Below, in pieces: positions 34,270-45,719 of a DNA stretch of 64,000 nucleotides. The notes under the pieces are model-generated. The model did not search any database and was not told the origin of the DNA. It saw nothing but the letters and a program-made list of their open reading frames with translations. This DNA comes from Oegoconia quadripuncta (taxonomy: Eukaryota > Arthropoda > Insecta > Lepidoptera > Autostichidae): the NCBI GenBank assembly GCA_949316235.1, contig OX438758.1:9705731-9769730 (forward strand). Reading direction: 5' to 3'. The translations under genes were made by a program, and so were the position numbers. How positions within the stretch are numbered: position 1 is the first letter of the stretch; each line of letters opens with the position of its first letter.

Positions 34270-35213
34270 CAGAGTGGAAAGTTTCAATGGGGCAGCCAAG
34301 GGAGGTACCTTAATCGTTGCAGCTACAAGAAATTGGTCTTAGGAGACTATCCATAATTTTTCAAAAAAATTTCATTCCCATTCACAGATTTTCAATAAAA
34401 TGTACGGTTAGCAAGAAAATTACCATTTTTCACAAAAAAAATTTTTGATACTAATCGATCCTGTTCCGTATGCTGATCAAAAAGTTCTATGGGACCAACT
34501 GAGGTTTCAGTACTAGAAAAGTCAGAAATCAAAAAAACTTTTTTCATACATTTAAAGTACTTAGATTTTTTTGTCAGGCCATAACAAGAGGTAACTTTTT
34601 GTTGTAGCTACAAAAATGATTAAGAAGATGCATATGCAATCAAACAATAAAATTATTTGAAAATAATAATTATTTTTATTAATAACTTTATGATATAAGG
34701 TGCTCAAAATGTTCTCCATTTTGATTAAGGCATAAATGTATTCGTTTTCGTACTGACCGCGTGGCGGCCAATAATTTATTTGGATGAATTCCATACAAAA
34801 TTGTACAGAGCGAGTTTAATTCTTCGACACTGTCATATTTCTATTTGAACTAGGTAGGTAAGTAAATCTTTTTTCAGAAAACTATCGAGGTTACGTAAGT
34901 TCCAAGTGAAACAAAATTAATTGACTGCATATGTATGGGAAAAGTTTTTTTTGATTTCTAACTTTTCTAGTACTGAAACTTCAGTTGGTCCCATGGAACT
35001 TTTTGATCAGCATACGAAACAGGATCGATTAGCATCAAAAAATTTTTTTGTGAGAAATGGTAATTTTCTTGCTAACCGTACATTTTTTTGAAAATCTGTG
35101 AATGGGAATGAAATTTTTTTGAAAAATTATGGATAGTCTCCTAAGACCAATTTCTTGTAGCTGCAACGATTAAGGTACCTCCCTTGGCTGCCCCATTGAA
35201 ACTTTCCACCCTG
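34270..35213. mobile_element. Inverted-repeat DNA transposon (deletion derivative), ~287 bp arms
   Basis: The ends read CAGAGTGGAAAGTTTCAATG on the left and CATTGAAACTTTCCACCCTG on the right, each flanked by TA (34268-34269 and 35214-35215). Arms run from 34270 to about 34556 and from about 34927 to 35213 and pair closely; shared blocks include GGCAGCCAAGGGAGGTACCT and GATCAAAAAGTTC-ATGGGACC. The interior of ~370 bp holds the last 50 codons of a transposase on the minus strand. TA targets, a CAGRGTG start and an FEHL-ending transposase link it to the element at 1844-3439, but the arm sequences are unrelated. Confidence 0.88.
34688..34840 (-). pseudogene. Transposase C-terminal fragment (50 codons)
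   Basis: Read on the minus strand from 34840: KYDSVEELNSLCTILYGIHP, NKLLAATRSVRKRIHLCLNQ, NGEHFEHLIS, stop at 34688-34690. The V(R/L)xRIxLClxxNGxHFEHL ending is the familiar C-terminus of IS630/Tc1/mariner-type transposases in insects. It is preceded by a stop at 34841-34843, so only the tail survives. The annotated-looking frame at 34561-34794 is the wrong reading frame of the same stretch. Confidence 0.8.
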
Positions 35214-35244
35214 TATATATATAATAACACACTTGACCGCGTTA

Positions 35245-35515
35245 CTTCATTATTATTATTATTAAGAGCCCATATTGTCCCACTGCTGAGCAGAGCAAAG
35301 GCCTCCCTCATCTGTTTCCAGTCGTTTTTGTTCTTAGCGAGCACAAACCATCCCTTATTAAAACTGTCAAGCTCGTCTCTCCGCTTTGCGTCTGCGTTTG
35401 CGTTTACGTTTGTGTCTGGCGGTTGTAGGAGTCCAAATAGTGGACGCATTTGCCCACAACTTGCACGGCATGCGGCCCACGTGACCCGCCCAGTCCCACT
35501 ACAACTTACTTCATT
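35245..35515 (-). mobile_element. LINE 3' end with (TAA)n tail, antisense
   Basis: On the minus strand it encodes KRRDELDSFNKGWFVLAKNK and NDWKQMREAFALLSSGTIWA, ending in a TAA-repeat tail (the ATTATTATTATTATT at 35250-35265 on the + strand). It resembles the C-terminal tails of insect non-LTR elements ('GRPPxRWxDDL...W...GEA'). It abuts the transposon that ends at 35213. Confidence 0.7.
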
Positions 35516-35944
35516 ATAAAATTTTAAATATTATTATCACTTTCTCAATCATTGGTAGGTATGAGTTTGGTTACATATTTATTATCTTATTTATTTATGT
35601 ATTTCGATAGGTAATTTCTGTGTATTGAGTTATTTGTTTGTAATATTTTAAGTAGTTTATTATTAAATGTATTTGTAATGATACCTATGTATCTATTATT
35701 AACTACGCATATAATTTTTGGTTCCGTAATTTTATTTTCCTCCTATCCCTCCCGCGTAATATTTTTAACCTCTAGTAGAGTTGCTGGAAGAGATCTCTTG
35801 AGAGTTAAGCTTACCTTTGTACATCTGACTGAAATCTGTTTGTATTTCCTGTGCAATGTGTGTATAAAGAATATATAATCATACACATAACTCCTTTTTA
35901 CCAAATAGACGGGATAACCGGAGAGACAGACACCAAAGTGAGAC

Positions 35945-36225
35945 AGTTCATAATAAATAAATAAATGTCCTTAGACATACACACAGCGCCATCTAGTTCC
36001 ACAATAAGCAACTATAGGCTTGTGTTGTGGATACCAGATGGTTGATATACTACATAAATACATTTTTTTGTCAATAACTACTTATTATAAATGAAAACAT
36101 CAATAACTCGGGTACACATGTCCGTATTCATCACATAAACATATGCCCCTAGCGGGATTCGAACCCTCAACCTTTCGGTATACTGGTCAGAGTTGCTAAC
36201 CACTACACCAAACAGGTCGTCAAGA
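35945..36225 (-). mobile_element. tRNA-derived SINE related to family A, with 'AGCGCCATCT' body
   Basis: The tRNA-like head near 36145-36225 on the minus strand has B box GGTTCGAATCCCGC. The body includes CACAGCGCCATCTAGTTCC. The 63-residue frame here is incidental. Confidence 0.7.
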
Positions 36226-37680
36226 TAATGTTTGCTCCATACGGAACTTAATGTCAACAACAAATTCATTTAACAAATTCAACATTAAATTCCATCACTT
36301 CCAATGCAATTTTATTGATTGCGTAAATTTTCATAATTTATTGCATGTTAGTCCCACAATTTATACCGACTTTTATAGACAATTTATCGTTCCTTTCGCG
36401 TGTATTTGGTGAGTTTCGGTAGTAACTTTACTTCCACTTGTGCTTGGTAGAGTTCCGTCATGTACAATCTTTGTTTGTTGTTATCTATCATACTCTATGG
36501 GCAAACAGTGTTCTCGATATGAATTATTCAGACGGCAATTTTAGCTAACTTCAGGTACTAATAATAACCTTGGTTGTAAAATCTGCTCTATAGATAGATA
36601 AAACATATATTCGTATATAACACTAACACACACAAAAACTAATACAGTATGAAACCATATAAAGTTGGAGTACTATATCACATACTCGTATATCCGCTTA
36701 CAAACAAAACAAACTTCGGTAGGCTTTTTTTTTTTATGATTAACTGGATTCGCGTTTGACCACAATCTCACCTGATGGAAAGTGACGATGTGGTTTGTTT
36801 TATTTGTAAGCTTGCATTATCAAGCCATAGACAGACAGAAAAAATCTTCAAACATAATAATATATTGGGTCTTTGCCTATAAAATTGGAGTTTTTTTCTT
36901 CGTTAATCATATGTACCAATTCCTGAGATTTTCAAAGCTATATCTAAATTTGTTTTTTATTTGGTAAATGGAATATTATTTCAAGGTTTCACATAAAATA
37001 TTTTTTAATTTCTGGGCTACATCACATAATAAAAAAAAATTGAACAGAGCTCTTTTCATGTGCTTCCCATAATCATTTCTTAGATTCGCTGAAACTTTTA
37101 TAAAACGAGTACTTTTAAAAATTAACGCTGCCTATACTTAACTTAATGTTATCCGATAATACACACAAAGTTTAGCTAAATTTGGTTTTGTCGTTCCCAA
37201 AAAAAAAAAAATGATTGTGTGGAGAAAACAGTCTTAATGAAATTCTTCATACAAAACGGCAATTTCATAGGTAAGGACCTAATAATATCTTTCCTTTTTG
37301 GTAATTGGTTACAAAATGAGAGTGAATGTGGCAGCGTAATTAAGACTGGCTGGTTTACATAATGCCAGCCAGCATGCGTTTTGAAATGTTGAGCCCGTGT
37401 AAACATATCATACAAGTTACTATACACGCGTCTTTGCTTTTAGCCTCTGGCTGTTCCACTAAGTCACAGGTGTAAAACGTCTAGCGCAGATGTCAATTCA
37501 ATATTATAACACTGATGCGACTCTAGCTGCTACTAACATACAAGTACCTATACTACCAAGTCAGGAGATTGCGCTTAATATCTCTAAAGAAGATTATCTT
37601 ATCACAACATTGCTAATAACGGAGATAGCCAGGCGAAATTATAATTACTTCTTGTTATCCATAATTAATAACAAAAATAT
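36226..37680. other. Intron sequence before the zipper exon
   Basis: 36725-36795 holds the 'GGATTCGCGTTTGACCACAA'/'CACCTGATGGAAAGTGACG' short repeat. The rest is unassigned AT-rich sequence with no coding frame. Confidence 0.45.
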
Positions 37681-37691
37681 CTTGTCCCCAG
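37681..37691 (+). other. Splice acceptor before the SoxD zipper exon
   Basis: CTTGTCCCCAG followed by CGACC. It supplies the single base that completes the codon left open at 5014, giving AAC (Asn178). Confidence 0.85.
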
Positions 37692-37836
37692 CGACCGACG
37701 AGGAGTCTTGGACGCAGCGGCTCTACATGCCCTGGCCGGTGAAAGTGTTCTGGAAAAGGAGAGGCAATTGTCTGAAATGATACTACAGCTGCAGATGGTG
37801 CGGGAGCAGCTGCTGGCGCAGCAGGAACATGCTAAG
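37692..37836 (+). CDS. SoxD: SoxD coiled-coil (leucine-zipper) exon
   Basis: An exon of 145 bases that begins with the last base of a split codon and ends in phase 0. It encodes residues 178-226 of the joined product. Residues 195-226 start ESVLEKERQLSEMILQLQMV and continue REQLLAQQEHAK. This matches the start of the vertebrate SoxD zipper (ESLAEKERQL, then REQLLAAHDEQKK in Sox5/6), with a/d hydrophobic spacing. The segment mediates homo- and heterodimerisation in SoxD proteins and is not found in other Sox groups, so it fixes the subfamily. Acceptor CTTGTCCCCAG (ends 37691) and donor AAG|GTAAGA (37837) are good. A longer frame at 37490-37780 is a shadow: it stops inside the exon and ignores both splice sites. 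The glutamine-rich rest of the zipper and the HMG box should be on later exons beyond the window. Confidence 0.93.
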
Positions 37837-37842
37837 GTAAGA
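37837..37842 (+). other. Splice donor after the SoxD zipper exon
   Basis: AAG|GTAAGA, a strong 5' splice site. The zipper frame meets a stop a few codons into the intron (GTA AGA GAC TAA), so splicing is required. Confidence 0.88.
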
Positions 37843-38770
37843 GACTAAAAAATTATAAAGAGACGAACTCTAGATATCACTCGTGTTGTAGTCAATTTCG
37901 GCCCTTGATTCGGTCCTCGGATAGATGGTCACAACGAATTGCTTTGTTACCAGGAACCGCACGGCAAAACGTACATCCCACAGAAAAACTAAGGGCCGTA
38001 TTCACAAATCGATCGTGAGATTGAGATCGCTTCTCAGTCTGAATACTATTTCTTTTTGATATATAATTTAAGATCATCTCAATCTTAAGAACTATTTATT
38101 AATATTTATAATCATCATGAAATAGAAACCGAAGTATTCCTAAGATTTCTTACTTAAAATCTGTTATTAACATAAATACTTTCACGATCATTATCCCAAA
38201 AATGTGGTCAGTGATATATCAAATATTAAAAGTTTTCACCATTCGAAATATATAAAACTACACACGTGACACCATCGCCGTTGAAACGCACAATTCTATA
38301 GATGTTTTTGGTGAAAAGTCCCTTAGACGACACCATCCACTGAATAGAGGGTTGCTTCAATTTTGTTTACGTTCCGAAAACCACACTGGATCAAATCTAA
38401 ATTGAACATAATTGACTCGTACAGACCATAAAAATGTGATTTTGATATTTCAGTAGGTATAATTTTACTCACATGCTGAGAGCAATTGCTTTCAATTCAC
38501 TATATCCTTTTACTTCACGTTTCCACCGTCAAAATACAGTATTTGATGGAGTTGCTACAAAAGCTCCTCAAATTTGCCGATAACAAAACATCCCAATCAA
38601 AGTTGAGTGGTTACACTTCGCCCCCAATAGCTACAACCCCCCGATGTCCAGACTGCCACTTTGCATGCGGGGTCACGATTCTAAAAGAACAAGGAACACG
38701 GATTGTTCTCTCTTCGTAGCTTTGTATGTTTAGCTCGAAGTATTTGGTACATTTTGAGATTATTTAAAAC
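37843..38770. other. Intron sequence, nothing recognised
   Basis: Open frames such as 38486-38719 show no motif or protein-like composition. Confidence 0.4.
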
Positions 38771-38892
38771 ATTTTTTTTTTTTTTTTTTTTTTTTTTATA
38801 TGAGAGGGCGGCAAACGAGCATGCGGGTCACCTGATGGAAAGCAATCACCGCCGCCCATGGACACCCGCAACACCAAAAGGACACATTTGAT
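38771..38892 (-). mobile_element. Lepidopteran short repeat with poly(A), antisense
   Basis: A T run of about 27 (38772-38798) precedes GGGCGGCAAACGAGCATGCG, GTCACCTGATGGAAAGCAAT and CACCGCCGCCCATGGACACC, a repeat very common in moth and butterfly genomes. The T run is its 3' poly(A). Confidence 0.82.
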
Positions 38893-39769
38893 GTTATATA
38901 GACATCTTAATGTTTAAATTGATTTATCTAAATATACAGGCTTGGTAAAAGACATGATGGGAAACATTTATACTTCTAAAACCTTAAATTAGGATATTAA
39001 ATATTTATAAGTTTTAAACCGTTCTATATTCTTTTTTTATGAATACGTTACCATATTCTGTAATATCTCATCATAAGCCTATTGAGATAAAGAACTTCAA
39101 TAGTCGAGCATTTTCTGGAATCTTTTGTCCGAAACAGTAACAGCCTGCGCAAAGGAGAGCTTAGAATAAAGTGACTTCGCATTGTAATTCCTCCCATCCC
39201 TCCATTTTGTTTACCCTTTTTACAATTAGGTTTGTCACGCACCAACTCAATTCTTTAAAGCATCCTGCAAACTTTCCAGTCTTCATTCTGTTCATTCTAC
39301 TTTAAATTCAATTCTCTTTGTGAAGTTCTCACGTCTGTAATTCATTTATGTTTCAATAGTTAACTATCTGATTTCCAATATTGCTTTTTAATCTATGGAT
39401 AAAACGGTGTGTATCTACAATAGATTGGCAATCCTTTCATCTAGAATCAATTTTCATTTTGAATACATTATGCTATGGATGTTGTGAGGGCGGCAATGCT
39501 TGCAACAAAGACACTCTCATACTAATGAATCAGCGATAAAAACTCAAACAACACTCGATCACAGGCCCTATGTGTAGGGTTGTCAATATCAAAGGTTTAT
39601 TTTAATATTCTACGTAAGTAGTACTCATTGGTCAGGATTACTAATTAAAACACAACCAACTAATTATAGATGCATGTAATTGTGCTTATCTATGTATTTT
39701 TGGACTTCTATAGTTATTCATATGTTCTAACATGATGATAGTTATGATGATAAACATGATGTCAATACA

Positions 39770-40205
39770 AGACATAAAGATAAACTTGCAGGTCACATAA
39801 GTCGTCTACGCAAAGTCAGTAATTCATTCAAAGGGTTATGTATACGCTTTTTCAATAAAGTTCCAGTTGATATACAAAATCTTCCTCTCAATAAATTTAA
39901 AGATACTATAAAACAGAAACTTAGTAACAAAGCATATTATAAAATATCAGACTATTTAGATGATAATCATCCCTGGACATAATCAGATCGTTCGCATGCC
40001 AGGCTATTTCACAATTAATAATGAAATATAAAAACCTTTATGTAAAATCAAAGCCTGATTTTAAAAGAGCAACCCTTCGAGTTTCTTGCGTGTTCTTCTC
40101 AGGGGAAAATTGCATTTTGAACAAGCAGTAGCTTAAAAAATGTAAAATTGACTATTTTAAATGTACTCTGTGTACGTACAAAATAAAGCATTTTTGACTT
40201 TGACT
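39770..40205 (+). mobile_element. CR1-like LINE 3' end, sense
   Basis: Encodes a degraded ORF tail: FNKVPVDIQNLPLNKFKDTI, KQKLSNKAYYKISDYLDDNH, PWT, stop. A 3' UTR follows with TTTCTTGCGTGTTCTTCTCA and a terminal ACTTTGACTTTGACTTT repeat, as expected for CR1/Jockey-group 3' ends. It is 5' truncated, and is the source pattern for the antisense copies at 23310 and 33005. The start of the copy is uncertain. Confidence 0.8.
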
Positions 40206-42109
40206 TTAACGTTTTTTTTTACCAATTTTATAATTTGTTCGTAATCATATTCTTTTTTTGCATATTACATGCTAATTATATAAAAGATCTTCCAAACAAT
40301 TTGAACTATACTTACATGAAATACCCCACATGATCATGTTCTACTGCTATAATATAAGTACCTAATAAGTGATACATATAGATATATACGCAATTAGTTT
40401 GATCATTGATCTTTAGATAGATAATTAACAGTAGGTAGGAGAAGCGAGCTATTAGATATGCGCAATATCCATTGGCGTCAACCCTACAATTGTTGACGAT
40501 ACAGATTGAAGAGACTGCCATGCCGTCTATAGATGCAAATGGGAGCAGCTAATGGCGGCCCAACATTCGCATTCGCGTGCTTTTTTCAAATATAGAACAT
40601 CCCTTTGTTGACGATCCGGATCCATTCCGAATAGTTTCTATTCAATACTGGCTGGTTTGATTCACTTTTTCATGGCTTTTGTTGGTTTTCTCTATGGCAA
40701 TCTCCCAGTCAGACAGTTTAGTTTTTCGATGAGCTTTCCATTTATAGCGTGAATTAAGTATGAATTAATGTTTTGAAAATATCAAATATAAGTTTTCTAC
40801 TTGCTTGAATACAATGTACTTAGGCATAACAATTATTGCCCACTCAAGAGTCGGGCACAAGCGCGTGTCCCTATAATAAATTATTATTATAAACATAATG
40901 ACCTAAGCACCTATTTGTCTATGACCAAACTAATCCAAATGAAAATTCAAAAGGTCAATCAATCCTAATATATAATTGAATCCATAAAACCAATCAATAA
41001 AATTACCGTAAGATTGTCTATACAAAATTTCTTTCAAAATTAAGGGCTTAATTAATTTACTTTATATAATACAGCGCCTGAATTAAGTAATAGAAATTCA
41101 GAAATACTCAACAGACTCATAAATTAAGAGCACTCATTTGAAGTATATATTTCAACATAAAAAGATTACCTCGATAACTGAGCCCCACATTGTAACCCCC
41201 ATTCCCCCTAGACAGACAAACGGAAATATGAAAATGAAACGTCGAAACGGAAAAACGTATCAAGGTCCGCACTCGTCGAGGGCCGGACAAAAAATGAACA
41301 CAAACGGGTGCTTAATTCGCAAAAAGCCCGTTTGATGTCGCTAATTGACAATCAGGCGGGGGACCCGTCTCATTGGTTCGCTTCCTCGTTCTGTTTTTAA
41401 AAATTAAAAACAAACAAATTATGGGGGTGGCCATCCTCACAGATGCTAAGCACCTCGTAGATACATAAATGGCGTGTAATGCCTACAAATGCTTTAACGA
41501 GAGCAAAGCTTTCCACCACTTGACTGCCAACACTTTGAGCATGTCATTTTCATTAAATCATCCAAAAGCTAAAATCATGCGTGTCAGCTAAAAAAAGCTG
41601 AAACGTATAAAATGTATCCGGGGGTTACCGGTGTCAGACCAATTAGTTGGTGAAAGAAGCTAGAGGACCGTCGGACATGTGTTGACAACGTTTTTGATTA
41701 AAAAGTTAAAAATTTACGCTAGGCTACATCCACAAGCTTGTGTAATTCAATATGTTTAAAGTTTTACAGTAATGATGACGAGAAAATAAAGAAGAACGTA
41801 CTCGTAGGTTTGAAATAATAATAAAAGTATAAAACTAAGATGGTGGCTTCGTTAATTACTATGGGAGTAAAGTATACATTTTAATTAATGTGTGGTGATA
41901 TTCTAGCCGTTCATCATGACATAATAATATAATGTTAATGTAATTAAATAATGTGACCTGATCAATGGCCGACGAAAAACGACGAGTGTTATGTGCTTGA
42001 CAGCGTTGTAGGTATGTGTATGGGTCCAGTCTTTATCCGGATGTGTTCCACATTTCAATGTGTTGTTTATATTAAAGACTAATCGAGTGTACCTACCGGT
42101 TTTTAACCA
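40206..42109. other. Intron sequence including a repeat-poor mixed-composition block
   Basis: 40530-40570 shows weak similarity to the zipper exon. 41170-41400 has higher GC and no repeat (CGTTTGATGTCGCTAATTGA, then CAATCAGGCGGGGGACCCGT); its 65-residue frame does not look like a protein I know. It is a candidate for conserved regulatory DNA. Confidence 0.4.
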
Positions 42110-42250
42110 TACATGTCACGCCTGTTTCCCTTTGGGGTAGGCAGAGACTATTGATTTCCACTTGCAACGATCCTGACATACTACTTTTGCATCTTCCACT
42201 CTCATCAAATGTTTCATACACGCTCGTCGGTTAGTGGTTGACCTTGGTGG
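42110..42250. repeat. Dispersed repeat, 'GGGGTAGGCAG' family
   Basis: CACGCCTGTTTCCCTTTGGG, GATTTCCACTTGCAACGATC, TCATACACGCTCGTCGGTTA. Same family as 18865-19095 and 63620-63720. Confidence 0.72.
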
Positions 42251-42274
42251 TGGTTTAGTATTTATTTTTTTAAA

Positions 42275-42400
42275 TATTTAAGATTAAACTCGGGGATAGG
42301 TTCTTAGCCATGTTTGATAGAAATCGGTTAAGCTGTTTCAAAGATATTTAGCTTTAACACGGACACATTACCAAACACATAGAAGTTTTATTGTTATTAC
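42275..42400. repeat. Dispersed repeat, 'AGCCATGTTTGATAGAAATCGG' family
   Basis: TTCTTAGCCATGTTTGATAG, AAATCGGTTAAGCTGTTTCA and AGATATTTAGCTTTAACAC match 52065-52130. Confidence 0.65.
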
Positions 42401-42424
42401 GGCTAGCGGCGTGGTGTGTCTCAT

Positions 42425-42535
42425 GTGTGTGTTGGGGTTTCCGGGTCAGTACGCTTCCACCTTCGACCTCATCTTCGCTTAACATCAGGTGTGATTGAGG
42501 TCAAGTACGAACCCGCCGTGCATAAAAAAAAGAAA
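42425..42535 (+). repeat. Family-B SINE 3' body
   Basis: TTGGGGTTTCCGGGTCAGTA, CACCTTCGACCTCATCTTCG and AGGTGTGATTGAGGTCAAGT, with a short A tail. Confidence 0.82.
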
Positions 42536-43235
42536 AAAGATATATTGACTTGTTGCCACAGTTCTTCGCTTTTCACAATCACGATTGTTGATTTATATGT
42601 TGGATTATAGTAACTTATGTCCTAGGTACCTATAAATATCCACAGTCTGCATACTATTAGCATTAAACCATAAACTGATAATTATACCTAAATTACGCAT
42701 CCCATTGTTTTCCCAATGATAAAGGCGGAATCAAATTATTGGCTACATTAGAACACTTGGTCGTTCAAGGAAATCTGTACCTTATCGGCAACTCCTCCAT
42801 AAATTCTCGAGTGAAATTCGCGCGGATTACTCTCACTAGGGCAGTACAATTCGAGGAGGTGGGGATAACAATTGTCTATTGTGGCGCCTATCTCTCTTGC
42901 TCATCGCTTGCCGGCTTCTTTGTTAGAGAGTGATAGTCCTATATAGCTGTTACGTTCCGGCACAATGATCAATGGAAATGGGCACGCCTTTGTGGCTGAG
43001 ATTTTCTTCCATTCGTCCGTTTTCAGTGATTCCATTTTATTTTTATGTGTAATGTAATAGAAATTTTCTGCGCATGTCTCTTAGCCGGTGTGGACATTAA
43101 AAATTGAATGAAGCTTTAATGCGAATCTGAAAATAAGAATTGCTATTTTTATTTTTACGATCGCAAGTTATAAAAGCGGCATAATCGTAAACGGTGAGTC
43201 GTTTTAAGATTTTCATATCGGCTCTTACGTTTTTC

Positions 43236-43280
43236 CTTAACCGGTATTCCGGTTAAGCACCACCGCACCGGTCGGTTAAG
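43236..43280 (+). promoter_or_regulatory. Clustered CCGGTT half-sites (Grainyhead-like)
   Basis: CTTAACCGG (43236-43244) and CCGGTTAAG (43249-43257) form a 9-bp palindrome with a 4-base spacer, followed by ACCGGTCGGTTAAG (43267-43280). AACCGGTT-type sites are bound by Grainyhead factors. This is motif evidence only. Confidence 0.3.
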
Positions 43281-45719
43281 ATAAAACCACGTCAAATTTC
43301 GCAATAAGAACATTCTTCCTTTATAACAGGTACTGTCTACTAGTGATGGGAATCAACTATGATCTATCGATGTTAAGTCTACTTAGATTTATTATATCAA
43401 CGTTTATCAAAAGTTTTACAGTAAATACTGTATTACATACTTTTTAATACTACCAGCAAATATTAAGAGTTAGTTCTCAACTTTTTAAGCGATTGGAATT
43501 CAACATATTATTATTGTTTTTAATTTTATTTTAGCTATAAATACCAATTGAAATATCAAAGTCAAAATCTTAAACTCTGCGAGGCTCGGAAATGTGTATA
43601 CCTACATATTATTGTTATTGCTAATAGTGTCGTGGCGAGTTTTATTTTGATTTTGATTCTGAGTCTGAATGGCAGCGTAGCTAGTGTATTTTACAAGTGC
43701 AGACGTCTTGACTCGGATTTAAACCAATATCCCAAACAACTATTGGGCATTCCAAGTCTTTTAAGGTTTGATATTTTTGTATTTTTTAAATTAATGGCTG
43801 TTAGGTGCCAAAATACAATAAAATAGAAATAAAAAATAATATATCTCTTGTATTATTTTGCATGTTACAAGAGTCTAACGGAAGGCTGTGAAAATCGAGC
43901 GTTGCCGGTGAAGCGTTTACATAAAGGATAGTCAAGTGCACATATATGGCCCATTGATGTGTGCATCAACAACGAATTGTTGAGTAATTTTACAGAACCA
44001 TCCATTCTATAGCAGCACTAGTTTAGTACTTACTAACTTGTCCGAGTTACATTAAAATTCTAGTTAAGATAACTATGAGTCGTGCCTTTAATTTGTGCGG
44101 CCCATGTAAGTGGTTTAAATAGAAGTTAAATACTTAATAGTTGTAGTGATGTATGGTCCAGTGTATTGGAACAAAATGGCTGAGCGCCAATCACTGCGTT
44201 GACTCGATGACTGATAGTGGCTGTCAGTGAGCTAATCGAGAATCAAGACTAAACGTACGTAGTAGTTAGGCACTAGACTAGCGGGCTTGAAAATCTGAAA
44301 TATGAGCAATGCAAGTCCCGGTCACTTGCATTTCCTCCTGGAAAATGAAATTAAAGCTAATAAGATGCGCATGAGAACAGGAAAAATCAGTATCTTCCTA
44401 AGGCTGTCAACACAACTAAAGGTGTTTGTCGTGAAAACTATTGATAGAGAGCGTAACAAGCGTAGTCAGTGTAACATGATGCAAATCTATCAAGAGACTA
44501 CGTTAACAGTGAAATTGTGCAGGCGGTTGATGATGGGATGCGAATGAGCGATAGGTTTCGTAGATCTTTGTCAGTCGAGGCATCACTAGTCTGCGTCAAA
44601 TCTGCGATACCCAGCTAAGCCAGCTAGGCAATTAAAATAAACAAATTCTATTCTTTTTTCGTTAGGAACTATAAACTTCATCATATTTGGTATGATTTTT
44701 AATGTGATTTACTGTCGTATTATAACATAACACTCATTGTAATGTAAAGTAAATTATTGTTAATATATTGCCTATATATTTCCCATTTTGGGATAAAAGA
44801 CGTAACGGTATGTATGTATATTGGCTTAATTACTAATTAATGCGATATCTGTATACATCATTGCTACTAGTAAGTATGTAGGTGTATAGACATTTTCTGT
44901 AATAAATTTACCTGTGACTTTTAATGGTCAGTTAATAAAGTTCAGTGACATTTTAAACTATTTTTATTACCATAGCCACGGTCTATATTTCACCGAGTAA
45001 AGCTACAAGGTAGAATAATCTTCCTCCATTTGCCCAGCACGATTCTACCTTTGTCGCGTCTATGGTAGCGACATACACTAATAGCTACATTTATTCACGA
45101 CTGGCTATCAGTTATATATTTAGCACGTTTTATATCTCTATGTAATATGAAACTAAAGGATACTTACGTTTATATATCTACATGTAATTCAGTGTTCTTT
45201 TTAGTATCATTGAGTTTAATTTCATTGACCTTCATTACCTACGATTTTAGTGTTTTTACAATTAAAATTTCATTAGCCATAGTTAATTTTATATCTAATG
45301 TCAGTCGGTATCGTCAGCTCCATAACAAAATGAGTTTAGAGCGTCTGCTCTTTGTTTTTGGACCATGATTGGAGTAGATGTTAGCGAAGCGACGACTACA
45401 AAATAGAACCTACTGCGTCTTCTGCTTTTCGCCACCGCAATAACATGCTCAGGTTAATTTTGGCCTCGCACGCGTTTGTCCTCAATCTCACCCGGTAGAA
45501 ATTTATAAATGTAGTCGAAGATGAAGCACGTGATTCCAATAAGTGGCAATTTACCCTTGATGATCCCAAGATTCTAAGATTCGGCACAGATTACTAATAA
45601 GTTACTAAAGTAAGATTCGGGTAGCACCGACACCGGTCCCTACGACGTACATAATTAGGAGTCTTCATTGTAAACGAAGAAGGGAAACGCCTAATGCGGA
45701 TTTTCGATATGTATCGTCA

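Larger units (their letters stand above)
5015..37691 (+). other. SoxD: SoxD intron, 32.7 kb
   Basis: This is the interval between donor 5015 and acceptor 37691. The phases on the two sides fit (two bases plus one base), so a direct splice is the simplest model, though a skipped exon of compatible phase cannot be excluded. The intron carries most of the window's mobile elements, including an antisense LINE of more than 4.5 kb. Confidence 0.75.

Noticed and set aside
34561..34794. 77-residue frame as a gene
   Set aside because: The neighbouring frame of the same bases reads as a transposase C-terminus ending FEHL, so this is the wrong frame.
35141..35449. 102-residue minus-strand gene
   Set aside because: It joins a LINE tail to the inverted arm of the adjacent transposon; both parts are repeats.
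37490..37780. 96-residue open frame over the zipper exon
   Set aside because: It crosses the splice acceptor, uses a different frame from the conserved zipper, and stops inside the exon.
41138..41335. 65-residue basic protein
   Set aside because: Composition follows the local A-rich strand, with no recognisable domain; the patch is better viewed as possible regulatory DNA.
44302..44547. 81-residue open frame
   Set aside because: No motif, no splice context, and no clear difference from chance frames, although it is not in a repeat.
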